From Mytilus californianus (taxonomy: Eukaryota; Mollusca; Bivalvia; Mytilida; Mytilidae): 64,000 nt of DNA. Under the pieces are notes generated by a model, which saw nothing but the letters and a program-made list of their open reading frames with translations, did not search any database and was not told where the DNA came from. The translations under genes were made by a program, and so were the position numbers. Where the stretch lies: NCBI RefSeq assembly GCF_021869535.1, contig NW_026262668.1, positions 139,115,635-139,179,634 of the forward strand. Reading direction: 5' to 3'. Each line of letters opens with the position of its first letter. Position 1 is the stretch's first letter. Positions 36,111 through 46,400 of this stretch are shown piece by piece.

Positions 36111-36262
36111 CCTCGGGGGCGAAACGTCCGTTATCAATGGCATCGACCCAGCGGTTGTAAAAACTCATTAAAGATTCCATGCTTATAATTTTGCACGCCA
36201 GGCGCGCGTTTCGTCTATACAAGACTCAATATCAATGTCTTTCACCAAATCAAATTACAAAG
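36100..36262 (+). repeat. Dispersed repeat family D
   Basis: It carries 'ccctcgggggcgaaacgtcc', 'atggcatcgacccagcgg' and 'ggcgcgcgtttcgtctata', blocks also seen at 32960-33250 and inverted at 53740-54190. Confidence 0.6.
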
Positions 36263-38374
36263 TTGAAGGATATCAGAAACCAAAGATTCATAAAATGCTG
36301 TCCCTAATCTTTCTGAGGCTATCTATGCCTGTAGATAGAAAAACCTTATCATTTTGAATGATTAGTTTTATGATCAGTAAATGTTCAAAACTTAATTATC
36401 AATGCAATTTAATGTCAGTGACAGGAGTACTTACTGAAATAGAACATATATTTTAAGGGTATATACCATGCCAATGTGACGACTGTGTAATATCGTTGCT
36501 TTCTTTTACGACATGCACGTGGTTATAGTACCGTCATATCATAACAGTTGAAACACAGATTAAATTCAGATCAACGGGTCCTCGCATAGAAAAGTTCCTA
36601 CCTAAGAAATCTAAAATACTATGACCAGGAGAAAGCATAGCAAAAATATGCTATTAAATGGACAAGGGACTTTTGTATAATGTATCAAACCTATATCAAT
36701 CATCTAAAAAAATTAACAGGTTTTTTTTATCATTAATCATCCTCTGTCGTTAAACTTAAATGGAAAACCATTAAAGAATAATAACAACATTTTATAATTC
36801 GACTTTGAATATTTCATAACTGTAAGTAAAGAACTCGTGTCATACTGTGATTAAAACCAACTCGGTCATACAGATAGTTTATAGAAAAGTGATTAGTTTG
36901 TGATTAGGTCAGTTATTGGGGAACCACTATTGGTAGGTTAATGCCATTTGGTATGCATATGTATTAGCATTGGCAGATCTCATGACCATGGAGATTGTTT
37001 GGCCCTGCAACTTCAGTCATGGTTCATAGACTTTGGATATTTTGCATATATTACATGTTAAAGTATTGCTGTATTAATTTCAACATTTGCATTTTATTAC
37101 CAAAATAACAAAAAAGCGAGACATATCTTTGTGTTAACAGTTTATTCTTTTTGGCAATGTTGTTGTCGGTTTTATTCGACTTATGATATGTTATTCCCCT
37201 CTTGGTACCGTATCTTCTTTCTGGTTCAAAAGTAATTCAAATATGGTCGATACCTTGTATAGATAAGAAACAATCTATTGCTTCACATATGAAATGGATA
37301 ATTGTCAAACACCGATGGTCTTTGTTTGTTCTTTTGTTTGTTTGATTTGATTGTTTTTATCAATGGTGACGTTTTGTAGCTTTCCAATACAAGTACAACC
37401 CCAAACTCCTTATATTCATGTCTCAACATAAAGTTATTTGATATATTTACTTCTCATTGAATTTTGTTTGTCTGGAAATGGGATTTATATCTATATAAAT
37501 ACATATATATATATTTATTTATCTTTAGCAGATTCTAACAATTTACAATCTATGTCATTTTCCATTTATAAATAGAAATTAAAATAGTTCATATATATAA
37601 TCATTTTTGAAATAAAATTTGAATGAACCAAAAGTTTAAAAAAAAATTTCCATGTATATAACAATGCTAAAAGAAGGTCGAACAATTTTAATTACATGTT
37701 TTTTTTCTAAATATATTTCTATAGACCAATGTGTTTACTGGTCCAACAAATTAATATTGCTAAAAATACTTTAGTTTAGTACAACAATTAATGTATTTGA
37801 TCTAAATTCCTCAAATGTGATCACAGTTAGGTCAAACACTCAATTGAAACATCCTAGACTAAGATAGGTCACTATAACATATGATATCAGCAAAATATCA
37901 GATAGCAGCTTCACACAAAAAACGAACAAAAGAAGAAGAAAAATATAAAGACAATAAGGTTATTTTACAGATAAAATCAGATATCACAAAGATATCATTC
38001 AAGAATTAGATTTGAACATTTAAAAATGAAAAAAATATAAAAAAAATCTGGAAATTTCTATTCACTTTCAATGTGTATGTTAGTTAATGATGCAATCAGA
38101 AAGATTCGTAAAAGATAACTTAACTTGAAAAAATAAAAAGTTTATCTAATACTTTGTTTATATGTGTTGTATTTGTAAAGTAATTTACTTCAAAACAGTT
38201 GGATTATTAAAAATATGATAAGTTGTTCTCCTCTGAAACAGAAAATCCAACTTAAACAATAGTTTTAATTCCATATCTAATTATGAAGTCTGTCTCTGGG
38301 ACCACTATTTTAACATTATTGGAACATAGATTGAAAATGTGTTAAAAGTAGATGCTGAATGAGCGATACAGTAT
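36263..38374. other. Intron 1 DNA with old repeat pieces
   Basis: It contains the diverged partner of 32515-32690 at 36730-36890. A dispersed-repeat block follows at about 36890-37145 ('ggtaggttaatgccatttgg' to 'gcgagacatatctttgtg') whose end matches that of 54800-55290. The rest is AT-rich with no exon seen. Confidence 0.45.
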
Positions 38375-38462
38375 AAAAATGAGATCCGGTATTATTGCCA
38401 ATGAAACAACTATCCATTTAAGAAGTTGCAGTGTGGCCTTCATCGATAAACAAAACCCTAAC
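38375..38462 (-). repeat. Short tail-A fragment
   Basis: Terminal tail-A blocks ('attgccaatgaaacaactatcc', split, then 'gtggccttcatcgat') on the minus strand, 200 bases downstream of exon 1 of the coiled-coil gene. Confidence 0.65.
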
Positions 38463-38655
38463 GTTTTCTCGTCCTGACATGCATGTAAAATTTGACACTA
38501 GACGTTAACCACAAATATATCATTCCATTGTAGATATTGTGAATAATCTGTCAATCAGCAGAAATTATGTGTGACGCCTATATATTTCAAGTAGCACATT
38601 CGTGTCATATTGCAGGATATTTATCACAATGGAAAACAAACAAAAGGGAACTTAC

Positions 38656-38696
38656 CTAGACAAAGAAATGTCACTGCTCTTACGTCGGTATTCCAT
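38656..38696 (-). CDS. Coiled-coil protein, exon 1 (start codon)
   Basis: On the minus strand GCCATGG gives a strong start context, followed by MEYRRKSSDISLS and then AG|GTAAGT, a consensus donor. The two leftover bases complete Ser with exon 2. All four exons then read through without a stop to give 642 residues. The three introns are about 10 to 12 kb each and are filled with repeats. Upstream non-coding exons or a promoter could not be placed. Confidence 0.6.
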
Positions 38697-39200
38697 GGCA
38701 ACATATTTTATCATATAGTAATTTTCAGTTATTTCTTCTTTGCTTGCAGTTTATCTTAGATATCAAAAGTTCAATGTATCAGAAATTCCAAAATTTAGCA
38801 GCATACATGAATAACAATTTACTCGTTAATTCAGTTAGACAATTCCAGTCACATGTTTAGACTTTCAAGAATTTGGTACGACTGGTAAATATACTAAATG
38901 GAATATAAATATTGTTTTAGTCCAATTTCAATATCAATTAAAGCATTACATATATATCGCCACAAATATTGGTTACTGGAAATAAGTAGCGAAAGTGTAC
39001 TTTCATTTCTCGACAAAGACTATATCTTGGAAAAAAAGAACTATATGTCCTCAGCTTCATTAAAAAGCCAAAATAGTATAAACTTGATTCTGTAAGGAGA
39101 TTTCTATTTCATTTCCCAACATAGGTCACTTATCGCAATTATAACGATACGTATAAGCTTCAACAGAATTTAATATAAAGAAGTGGATACGAAGATGGTG

Positions 39201-39899
39201 ATTTATGAGGTTTTTGGACAGTGAGTATTGATGAAATAAGTCCAATTAAATCAAGTTGCTTCTAAGTAATATTGATATCATATAATAAATCACTCATTAT
39301 TTGTTAAAATCAATTTTTATACGTTGAGACAAGATATTAGGGACATGTCTATTAATTTCGGCAACTAATCTGTATGGAATCAAAGTTTTCATTTACTACT
39401 AAGTATCGATTTAACTCCTTGTTAACTCCTTGTTGATTAAACAACGGAATATTTCATTTCTTTTATAAATGTTGTTGGTAGTTGATTTACTTTATATTCA
39501 ATGGAAGACGATAGTTATATATTGACCGGAAGACGATGGTTATACTTTGGATGGAAGACGATGGTTATATATTGACTGGAAGACGATGGTTATATATTGA
39601 ACAGATATATCATGTTAAGGAGGGGTATTTGCGAAAAATACCAGTCGAGAAAATGTTAAATTTCGCGAGCCGTAAGGCGAGGGAAATTCATTCTCAAGAC
39701 TGGTATTTTTCGCAAATACCCCTCAAGAACATGCTATATCTGTTTATAATTACACCTTATGTAAGAATCCTATCAACGTATAAAAATTGATTTTAACAAA
39801 TAATGAGTGATTTATTATATGATATCAATATTACTTAGAAGCAACTTGATTTAAGTGAACTTATTTCATCAATACTCACTGTCCAAAATCCTCATAAAT
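39201..39899. repeat. Long inverted repeat, about 127 bp arms
   Basis: The left arm 39201-39327 (ATTTATGAGG to ACGTTGA) and right arm 39774-39899 are near-perfect reverse complements. The sequence between includes copies of a roughly 26 bp tandem (GGAAGACGATGGTTATATAT) at about 39501-39600 and an inner hairpin at 39601-39745. Similarity continues a few bases past the outer ends (ATGGT). It is a foldback-type element or the product of repeated inverted insertion. Confidence 0.85.
39601..39745. repeat. Inner hairpin, about 46 bp arms
   Basis: ACAGATATATCATGTTAAGG with AGGGGTATTTGCGAAAAATA and CCAGTC (39601-39646) is mirrored at 39698-39745. The loop holds the partly self-complementary AATTTCGCGAGCCGTAAGGC. 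A further inverted match links 39748-39773 to 40031-40055. Confidence 0.85.
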
Positions 39900-40054
39900 A
39901 CCATGGCAGAGAGGGTAAAAAAGGCATATCCTTTTTGCAAATACCCCGGCGGCGTTAAAAAATGAACGATATTCATTTTGAAAACAGTAAATTGGTGAAA
40001 AATACACTGGCTATCAACCAATCAAACCCCAGGATTCTTACATAAGGTGTAATT

Positions 40055-40107
40055 ATGGCTGGAAGACTATGGTTATATATTGGCTGGAAGACGATAGTTA
40101 TATATTG
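40055..40107. repeat. Continuation of the 26 bp tandem repeat
   Basis: Two more units of TGGAAGACTATGGTTATATA lie to the right of the inverted-repeat block. The block 39601-40054 therefore interrupts an older tandem array that began at 39501. Confidence 0.7.
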
Positions 40108-40188
40108 GCATTACACAAGGGCATACTTTTCTCAGACTGCTTATGACGTCTTAATTTACACGAATAAAAAGAACATCACAACAGCAAA

Positions 40189-40443
40189 TTAAAAACCTGT
40201 ATAATTTGAAGAAGGACTTATAGGCAATACCATGACAAGTAAAGAAAAAGAAAATCCAACAAACATTACACCTAAAACAGTCAACTTATTTTCGGTAATA
40301 TAGTAAATTTCTTCAATGGTCGTTGCTGTGTTTAGCAGCAGTCTCGTATTGGTGTTGACTGACGTGTCCAGTTTGTTATAGGACAAGAGATAAACACGAT
40401 GGCCATGAAAAACCTTCAACAACACGGCGGTGATAATAGTCAT
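40189..40443 (-). CDS. Hypothetical small membrane protein ORF
   Basis: An 84-codon frame on the minus strand with a good start context (AAAACAATGAC). I do not recognise the product. A hydrophobic stretch at about residues 54-72 (VLGVMFVGFSFSLLVMVLP) could span a membrane, preceded by a polar segment (NATTIEEIYYITENKL is close to the actual order). No repeat copy of it was seen. It could be a real single-exon gene, a first exon (a weak GTTTTT donor follows TATACAG near the end), or chance. Confidence 0.3.
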   Translation of the reverse strand: MTIITAVLLKVFHGHRVYLLSYNKLDTSVNTNTRLLLNTATTIEEIYYITENKLTVLGVMFVGFSFSLLVMVLPISPSSNYTGF

Positions 40444-40704
40444 TGTTTTAATTTTTTGGTAGTTTTTTTGTTGTTACTTTTTCTGGATTTTTTGTTAAAC
40501 ATCAGAAATGAACATAAACTTGGAATTCTGGGTCACAGTTAGACAGTACAGACAAAGACATGGTTGGGTCACTCGAAACACAGGCTAAGTAAAGACAAGT
40601 TAAAAAAAAGCATGCAAAATCTATCGGCAGCTCATCTTGTAGCACCTATCTCATATCATAATGTCCTTGTATTTCGTGGCATTTATCTTATATCATTGTT
40701 TATG

Positions 40705-41010
40705 CATACGGAATGTGGCGGGGTTAACATGTTTTCGAGCGCTTAGCACTTCCCTTACCTAGGAAAGTGGTGTACCAGCACAAAATAAGAATAATCTGTA
40801 AAACTCAGCTGGAAAGGGTTTGACTCATCGCATAAGCACAAAAATGATATAACAAAAGACAAAAAGACAAAAGACGTTAAGAACCGCAATTACTGAAACC
40901 TAGTTCAAAGCCAATTGTAACTTATGAATAAATCCTGTTTCTCCTGACTAAAGTATCAGTCAGTACACCTTCAACATATTTAGTGTAAAGACGTAATAAG
41001 CAGTATGAGA
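40705..41010 (-). mobile_element. Tail-A fragment, upstream half
   Basis: It contains 'ggaatgtggcggggttaac', 'gtggtgtaccagcacaaaat' and 'ctaaagtatcagtcagtac', matching the far part of the copy at 43600-43900. The terminal half is missing. Confidence 0.65.
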
Positions 41011-41213
41011 AAAGCATAACATTGTGTATATCCACAGGGTGAAAGACCATGAGTATGTAACTGTATAGCTGATTGTTTTATTTACAACAAAATCTATGTT
41101 AGTACCAATAAACAAAATATTCAAAATCTCATTACGTGTTAAATTGATAACCTTTAGGAATTAATTTATCCAAAGGATAATTTTACTTGGATCGTATTTA
41201 AATTCACTGCCAC

Positions 41214-41377
41214 TATAAGAGGGGGTGGACAGGGGGTACCCTTCTCCCACCTCCCGCCCCCTATCTCCCACCTCCCACTTTTAGATTTTTTTTCTCTCCC
41301 ACCTATTTTTTGTCTCCCACCTCCCGCCCCCCTCCCCACCTCCCACCTCCCTCAAAAGCTGTCCACCCCCTCCTATA
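41214..41377. mobile_element. Small inverted-repeat element, pyrimidine-rich core
   Basis: Ends TATAAGAGGGGGTGGACAG and its mirror CTGTCCACCCCCTCCTATA bound 164 bases. The interior is almost wholly C/T on this strand (repeats of CTCCCACC). If TATA or TA is the duplicated target, it would fit a mariner-like non-autonomous element; this is inference. Confidence 0.65.
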
Positions 41378-41559
41378 AACATCATCATATGATATCCCGT
41401 TTGTAATAAGGCTTATACGTGTACAGCCAAAATTTTAAATTAAATATTCGTATCTATGAAAGAATTTAGTAAAGGTTTTAAGTAATTTGTTGTAACTATA
41501 AATCACTGACTTTATAATCTATCAGTTATGCATAGATTAATTTCATTGTAATTTAAAAA

Positions 41560-41706
41560 TATCACTAAAAACGCGGACACAGCGAACGAGTTTGAAATTA
41601 TGAACACGGCATACAGAAGAAACCAAAGGGACATCACTTCCAAAAAAGGGAAAATTAACAATAGGGAACGAAAAAAAGTCTTTTTGTCGTTTATTTTGTA
41701 TCGGAG
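41560..41706 (-). pseudogene. Reverse-transcriptase fragment
   Basis: Across frames the minus strand reads INDKKTF, FPIVNFPF and DVPLVSS, then a YGVF-IS and LVRCVRVF-like stretch. This matches YDKRDDFSFPIVN to YGVYISQLVRFARVC of the tail-B remnant. Frame shifts break it. Confidence 0.6.
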
Positions 41707-42229
41707 TTTTCTGCGTGAAATTGAAATATCCAAAAATAGAAAGGGATAGTTATTGTTGTTATGTTAGAATTTCTTTAAGTATGTTTCCTTGTGTAAGTTT
41801 CCGCAAGAATTCTTCACGATTATTTAAAGCAAAAACATCATCAAGACTTTACTGATTTTGGTCATAATAAAACAGGAGCTGAACTGCTTATTGGTGCATA
41901 TGCATACCTCATTTGTCGAAATATAATTACATAGATGTTGTACAGGAGAAAACTTACAGCTTTGTTGTTCTCGTCGCAGGTTTATGTAATATCAAATCAA
42001 ATATTTGTGTATGTGTGTGTAATTATTGTTTAACCAAACATTGAATTGCAGTAACGTTACCCCCTTAAATCGGTGCTCCGCAAAATTAACTGCTTGGACT
42101 GCCAATTTATAATGATGATAATAATGGGAAGAATATTTTATTCCAATTAAAGGCATATGTACTTGGAGCAGGATAAATATTTTTAGCCCTCTCCCTTTTT
42201 CTAAAATCCGTGTTGAGGCCGATCACAAA

Positions 42230-42451
42230 CATGGCGTCGTTTAGTCTAAATGACAGAATGCAGATTTGATAGAATGTGAGCTGTGTGATAAACGTTTTTA
42301 TGGTATGGCAGACTTAGTAGGACATCCCTGTATGGACGATAAGCTGGATAAATATAAGAAATACAAGGACAATAACAGTAAGGGGACAACCATTAGATAT
42401 TCTGGGGAAGGGGGGACAGGAGGACTTTTGCGGATTTATTACTCATTTTAA
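42230..42451 (+). CDS. Possible zinc-finger fragment
   Basis: The plus strand encodes ADLIECELCDKRFYGMADLV then GHPCMDDKLDKYKKYK. The Cys-x2-Cys, Phe, Leu and His-x2-Cys spacing suits a small zinc finger. Just upstream, ATGGCGTCGTTTAGTCTAAA at 42232 would start MASFSLNDR in another frame, so a frame shift or a tiny intron would be needed to join them. The right end runs into a foldback element at 42411. It may be a broken gene piece or a captured fragment; function is unknown. Confidence 0.25.
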
Positions 42452-42525
42452 TCTGTCGCTAAGCATGCCTATTTTTTAACTCTTACCAGGCCACCATATT
42501 CATATTCAAAATCCTCCTGTCCCCC
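42411..42525. mobile_element. Small foldback element, 19 bp ends
   Basis: GGGGGACAGGAGGACTTTTG (42411-42430) is mirrored by CAAAATCCTCCTGTCCCCC (42507-42525). The spacer of about 76 bases has no coding capacity. Confidence 0.7.
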
Positions 42526-43239
42526 ACCCCACCCCCAAAAAGTAAATATCAAATGGTTTTCCCCTTATTTAACACGAGTTTAAATTGGTTGATTGTTGGT
42601 TTGTTATTTTTAACGTCCAGTGACAAATATTTCATGCATGTTTAGGAAAACACGAGTTTAAAAGTCAGGTATATTATTAAGTCGGTGCCTGTATTCAAAA
42701 AGAACTTAAAAACTCACTTTTTTCGACAAGCATTTTTAATCCCTTAAATTCGTTTCTGTGATACATTGTGCCATAGACGTTAGCCTGCTTTTGATTTATC
42801 GAACCTTTCTTTTAACTGGAGATATGTTTCATTTATAATATGTACATTGTATGTTTTTAGTAGCACACATATTTTTCATTTCAGTAATTATATTTTTACA
42901 TGGTAATATTCCTTTTTCATCTTTTGAATACGTTTTCAAATTTTTAACTTATATTTGATATTTTTTAATAGCAATCTTATTTTAGACTTTTTTGGCTATT
43001 TATTTTACCAACTTTATTCAGTATAATTTTATTTTGATTCATTGATATATATATTCCACTTTTTTGTAAAAATTTCCACATTATTAATCCTTTTATCTAG
43101 AAAAGTTTTAACACTTAAATATTTATTTTGTGTGTTCATGTTTTATATTTTTATCACTGTCTGTGTGTATATTTCGTTTAACATGTGATGTAAAGCGCTT
43201 TGAGTAATATTGTTTTAGATTTAGCGCTATAGAAAAATT

Positions 43240-43305
<66 letters not shown>
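43240..43305. repeat. (TAA)n microsatellite at a tail-A end
   Basis: About 21 AAT/TAA triplets abut the terminal end of the tail-A copy at 43306. In element orientation this is the 3' terminus, so the run may be the element's own simple-sequence tail. Confidence 0.9.
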
Positions 43306-43309
<4 letters not shown>

Positions 43310-43960
43310 TAAGGAGATGTGGTATGATTGTCAATGAGGCAACTATCCACCGGAGCTCGAATGAAGTGGATGTAAGCAATTATAGGCAACCGTATGGCCC
43401 TCAACAATGAGAAAAACCCATACGGTATAGTCGGCTATAAAAGGCCCCGACATGCAAAAATGTGAAACAATTCAAACGAAAAAACTAACGGCCTAATTAT
43501 ATATAACAAAACAATTTACAAAAAATCAAATATGAGTCGACAGACATGAACCAATGACAACCACTGAACAACAGGCTCCTGATTGTGACAGGCACATAAA
43601 GAATATGGCAGGGTTATACATGTTTGTGAGCGCCCAACCCTCCCCTAAACTGGGATAGTGGTGTAACAGTACAACAGAAGAAAAAAAAAATGTAAAAATC
43701 AGTTGCAATTGGATTAACTCAAAAGATCGGTACGAGACACAAAAAACAACTAACATTAAGACAATAGACACAAAGCACCAAAATAAGAGTATTTGCAGTT
43801 ACTGAAAGTTTGTTCGAAGCCAATTACAACAAATAAATAAATCTTGTTCTCCCAGACTAAAGTATCAATCAGTACACAACCAACGGAATTTGTCATAAAC
43901 AGTCTGACCTTGTATCTCCCCCTAGCCGTGTATAACCTTGAATACATATACAGTTAAGGT
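43306..43960 (-). mobile_element. Tail-A retroelement 3' end, longest copy
   Basis: A minus-strand copy with all tail-A blocks from 'aaaataaggagatgtggtat' to 'aatttgtcataaacagtc'. It includes 'gtcggctataaaaggccccg', 'gagcgcccaaccctcccc' and 'actaaagtatcaatcagtac'. It is the longest tail-A copy here, with the (TAA)n run at its 3' end. Confidence 0.8.
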
Positions 43961-44755
43961 TCTCAGAAGGTGGTGGTCCAAAGGTTTTAACCATCGAAAT
44001 TTTGCAATAGAAATGATAGCTAGAACCAGCAAATTTTCTTCAAGGACCACCAGGGAAAACAGATTTTGATAACTCTGCGATATCTGTTATATACAAAAAT
44101 AATCCAGTTTGGTTACTTTAAAAAAATTTGATAGACAAGATGTCCTTTTCGATCATATACCAGACAAACACTGACAAATTCTTTACAGTTTAAGATCATT
44201 CATGAAAATCAAATGGTCGGAGCTTTAAGCCGGATTTGTTTAGCAAAATTGAGTTAGGAAAGCATAAAGAAAAAAATGTTACGAACACATCGATTTCTTC
44301 TAACCAATTTTCTTTATTTTAACATTTATTGTATAATTACATCAATGCCGAAACAGAGCACTCTGTATACAGTCATGTCTACCGAATGAACTGACGTATC
44401 TTAATTTTCTCAGTAATAAATCATCGTAAACTTCGTTTATGTCATCCAACATAAAAAAAAATCTGCTATATTCGACGGCAAATTGATTTTTTGTTTTATT
44501 GCTTCTTCTACAGAATATCTCCAGAAGAGGTCCAGATTCTTTTTTTTGTACTCACTTCACCAGAAGACATTCTGGAGGTGTACAGAATAGACCAATAAAA
44601 CACGCCTCTGGGAATTGATAGTAAATAGTAAACACATGTCATTTCTAGTATATTTTTTTTAACATATCACAGAAAAAGCGAAAATAATTGAAATTAAATG
44701 AAAATAAAAACGGATTTTAGAAAAAAAGGGGGAGGGCTAAAACAAATTGTCCTGT
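43961..44755. other. Intergenic DNA, no feature seen
   Basis: AT-rich sequence between two retroelement copies. No exon or repeat recognised. Confidence 0.4.
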
Positions 44756-44759
44756 CCCC

Positions 44760-45110
44760 AAGTACCTATGATTAAGGGCACCGAAGAACATAACTATGTA
44801 ACATGACAATAACATCAATAAAAGAAAATCGAAAGATACCAACGGGATAATCAAACTCAAACTCCGAAAAGTCAAAAACGAACTAACTGAATGCAAGGAT
44901 TTGTATAGTCTATACAAATCCTTGCTGAATGTCATGGCAAAAAAACGAAAAACGACCAAAAGACTAAACAACTGTACACAAAAGACGACATAAAAAACTA
45001 AAGACTGAGCAACACGAACCTCAACAAAAACCGGGGTGATCTCATGTGCTCCGTGAAAGAATAAAGCAGATCCTGCTCCACAGGTGGCACTCGTCTTCGG
45101 TTGCTCATGC
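44760..45110 (-). mobile_element. Tail-C retroelement 3' region
   Basis: On the minus strand this follows the reverse-transcriptase remnant at 45110-45330. It holds 'gagtgccacctgtggagcag', 'gagatcaccccggttttt', 'cgttttttgccatgacatt' and 'ccgttggtatctttcg'. The copy at 4640-4852 shares the CCATGGCATTGTCAGTTAG part. A 31 bp palindrome is inserted at 44894-44924. Confidence 0.75.
44894..44924. mobile_element. 31 bp perfect palindrome flanked by direct repeats
   Basis: CAAGGATTTGTATAG, one T, then CTATACAAATCCTTG form a perfect 15 bp stem. CTGAATG occurs directly on both sides (44887-44893 and 44925-44931). Without the palindrome and one CTGAATG, the sequence restores the tail-C order seen at 4640-4790, so it is an insertion with a 7 bp duplication. 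Confidence 0.8.
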
Positions 45111-45330
45111 AAGTACAAAGCCGGTGATAAGTCTAAGACGGTATGTCACATTCGAGGAGAACAGTACGGATTGTGGAGACGATGCAATTGTAACATAAAC
45201 AGATATTTTATAACGGCCAACCATGCAACTCATGATGTAAAATATTCAACTTCACCACTTGGAACTCTTGGTTTAATAGCTTTCTTGGAAGCAGCAACCC
45301 TCTACTAAGGAAATCATGATAATAATTGCA
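45110..45330 (-). pseudogene. Reverse-transcriptase C-terminal remnant (tail-C element)
   Basis: The minus strand encodes a degraded RGLLLPRKLLNQEFQVVKLN followed by HHELHGW. This parallels DRGLLLTRKLLNQEFKVMKL and HHELVDRFGIS at 63770-63975. The plus-strand 74-codon frame here is antisense and is not a gene. Confidence 0.65.
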
Positions 45331-46272
45331 GATTTGGTAATAAAAAAATATTTCCGCAATTTATAAAAACTAAAAGCTTTTCAGTAAGGATTTCTAGTAC
45401 AGTTCACTTTGAGCATAACTAAATGAGCCAGATGAGCTTAACATGCTTAAGTAAGCCCAGTTTCTTGTATTTTGATACAACGTGATTACAGGTTTATATT
45501 CTGGAATGTCACGGAATTTCTGTTTATGATGTCTGTTGTCTCTTCAGAGCTTATGTTTGTAATTGTGTTGTACTTGTACCGACTTTAAATAAAGCGTTAT
45601 GTCTCATGTATGTTTTATGCCAGTTTTGTTGAAAAACAAAATATTTGTGTTGTGGATGTTCACATAGTACCAATCTGTTTCTTCTTCTTCTTCCTGTATC
45701 TTCCTCCAGTGGTCAGGAGCACATCAATTTGAGAATACGGAATATTATATAACTTTAACGGATATTATTTTTTTATTAGTATTTTTTAATATATATCAGC
45801 AGTGTGTTTTAAATAAGGAAAATTCAAAACTACCGGCAAAGGGCATGACAACGCCGATTTAGAAATTTATACACACTCCGGTTGAAATTCAGAACGTCAC
45901 CCAGAAGATCAGACAACGATTAAATAAGTAAATACTGCATTTGGATTACACACAGTAAATATAGTTCTTAATAGGTAAAATGAGTTTAAAATTCCTAATT
46001 CCGTGTGGGAATTGGATGAAACAATTGATTAATTGTTATAGACACCTGTGCCTGTGGCTGTGACTGTGTTATTGCAAGATACAGACCCCATGCTGTAAGA
46101 CAGTCAAATCGGAAGCAAGTCAACTCGCACCATTGCAAACTCGTACAATGTTAACTCGTACCACTAAAAGTCAACTCGTACTAATGTTAACTAGTACCTA
46201 CCATTGCGATCTCATACCCCATTGGCATTAGAAATAAGCTTGTTTGCTTTCATGGGTTATCCTTGGGTTAAG
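45331..46272. other. Intergenic DNA, minor repeats
   Basis: Mostly unrecognised. At about 46125-46215 a short motif AACTCGTACCA recurs imperfectly four times. Confidence 0.45.
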
Positions 46273-46310
46273 CAGTCAGGGGAATTACTGAAATAAGTGA
46301 TTTATGAAAT
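46273..46310. repeat. Solo end of the 768 bp inverted-repeat element
   Basis: CAGTCAGGGGAATTACTGAA with ATAAGTGATTTA matches the terminal repeat of the adjacent element (46401-47168), but no partner end is present. Confidence 0.7.
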
Positions 46311-46400
46311 GGGTCTGTCTTTTTACCACCGAACACCACCGCACACCGCCGAACACCCAAAAAGACCACTAACCCTTAAGAAAAACAGTAATGTTACACA

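Noticed and set aside
41512..41733. A hydrophobic 73-codon membrane-protein frame
   Set aside because: It overlaps a frame-shifted reverse-transcriptase fragment (FPIVNFPF in the neighbouring frame), which explains it better.
45084..45308. A 74-codon plus-strand frame with several cysteines
   Set aside because: It is antisense to a retroelement remnant whose minus-strand reading matches 63770-63975.
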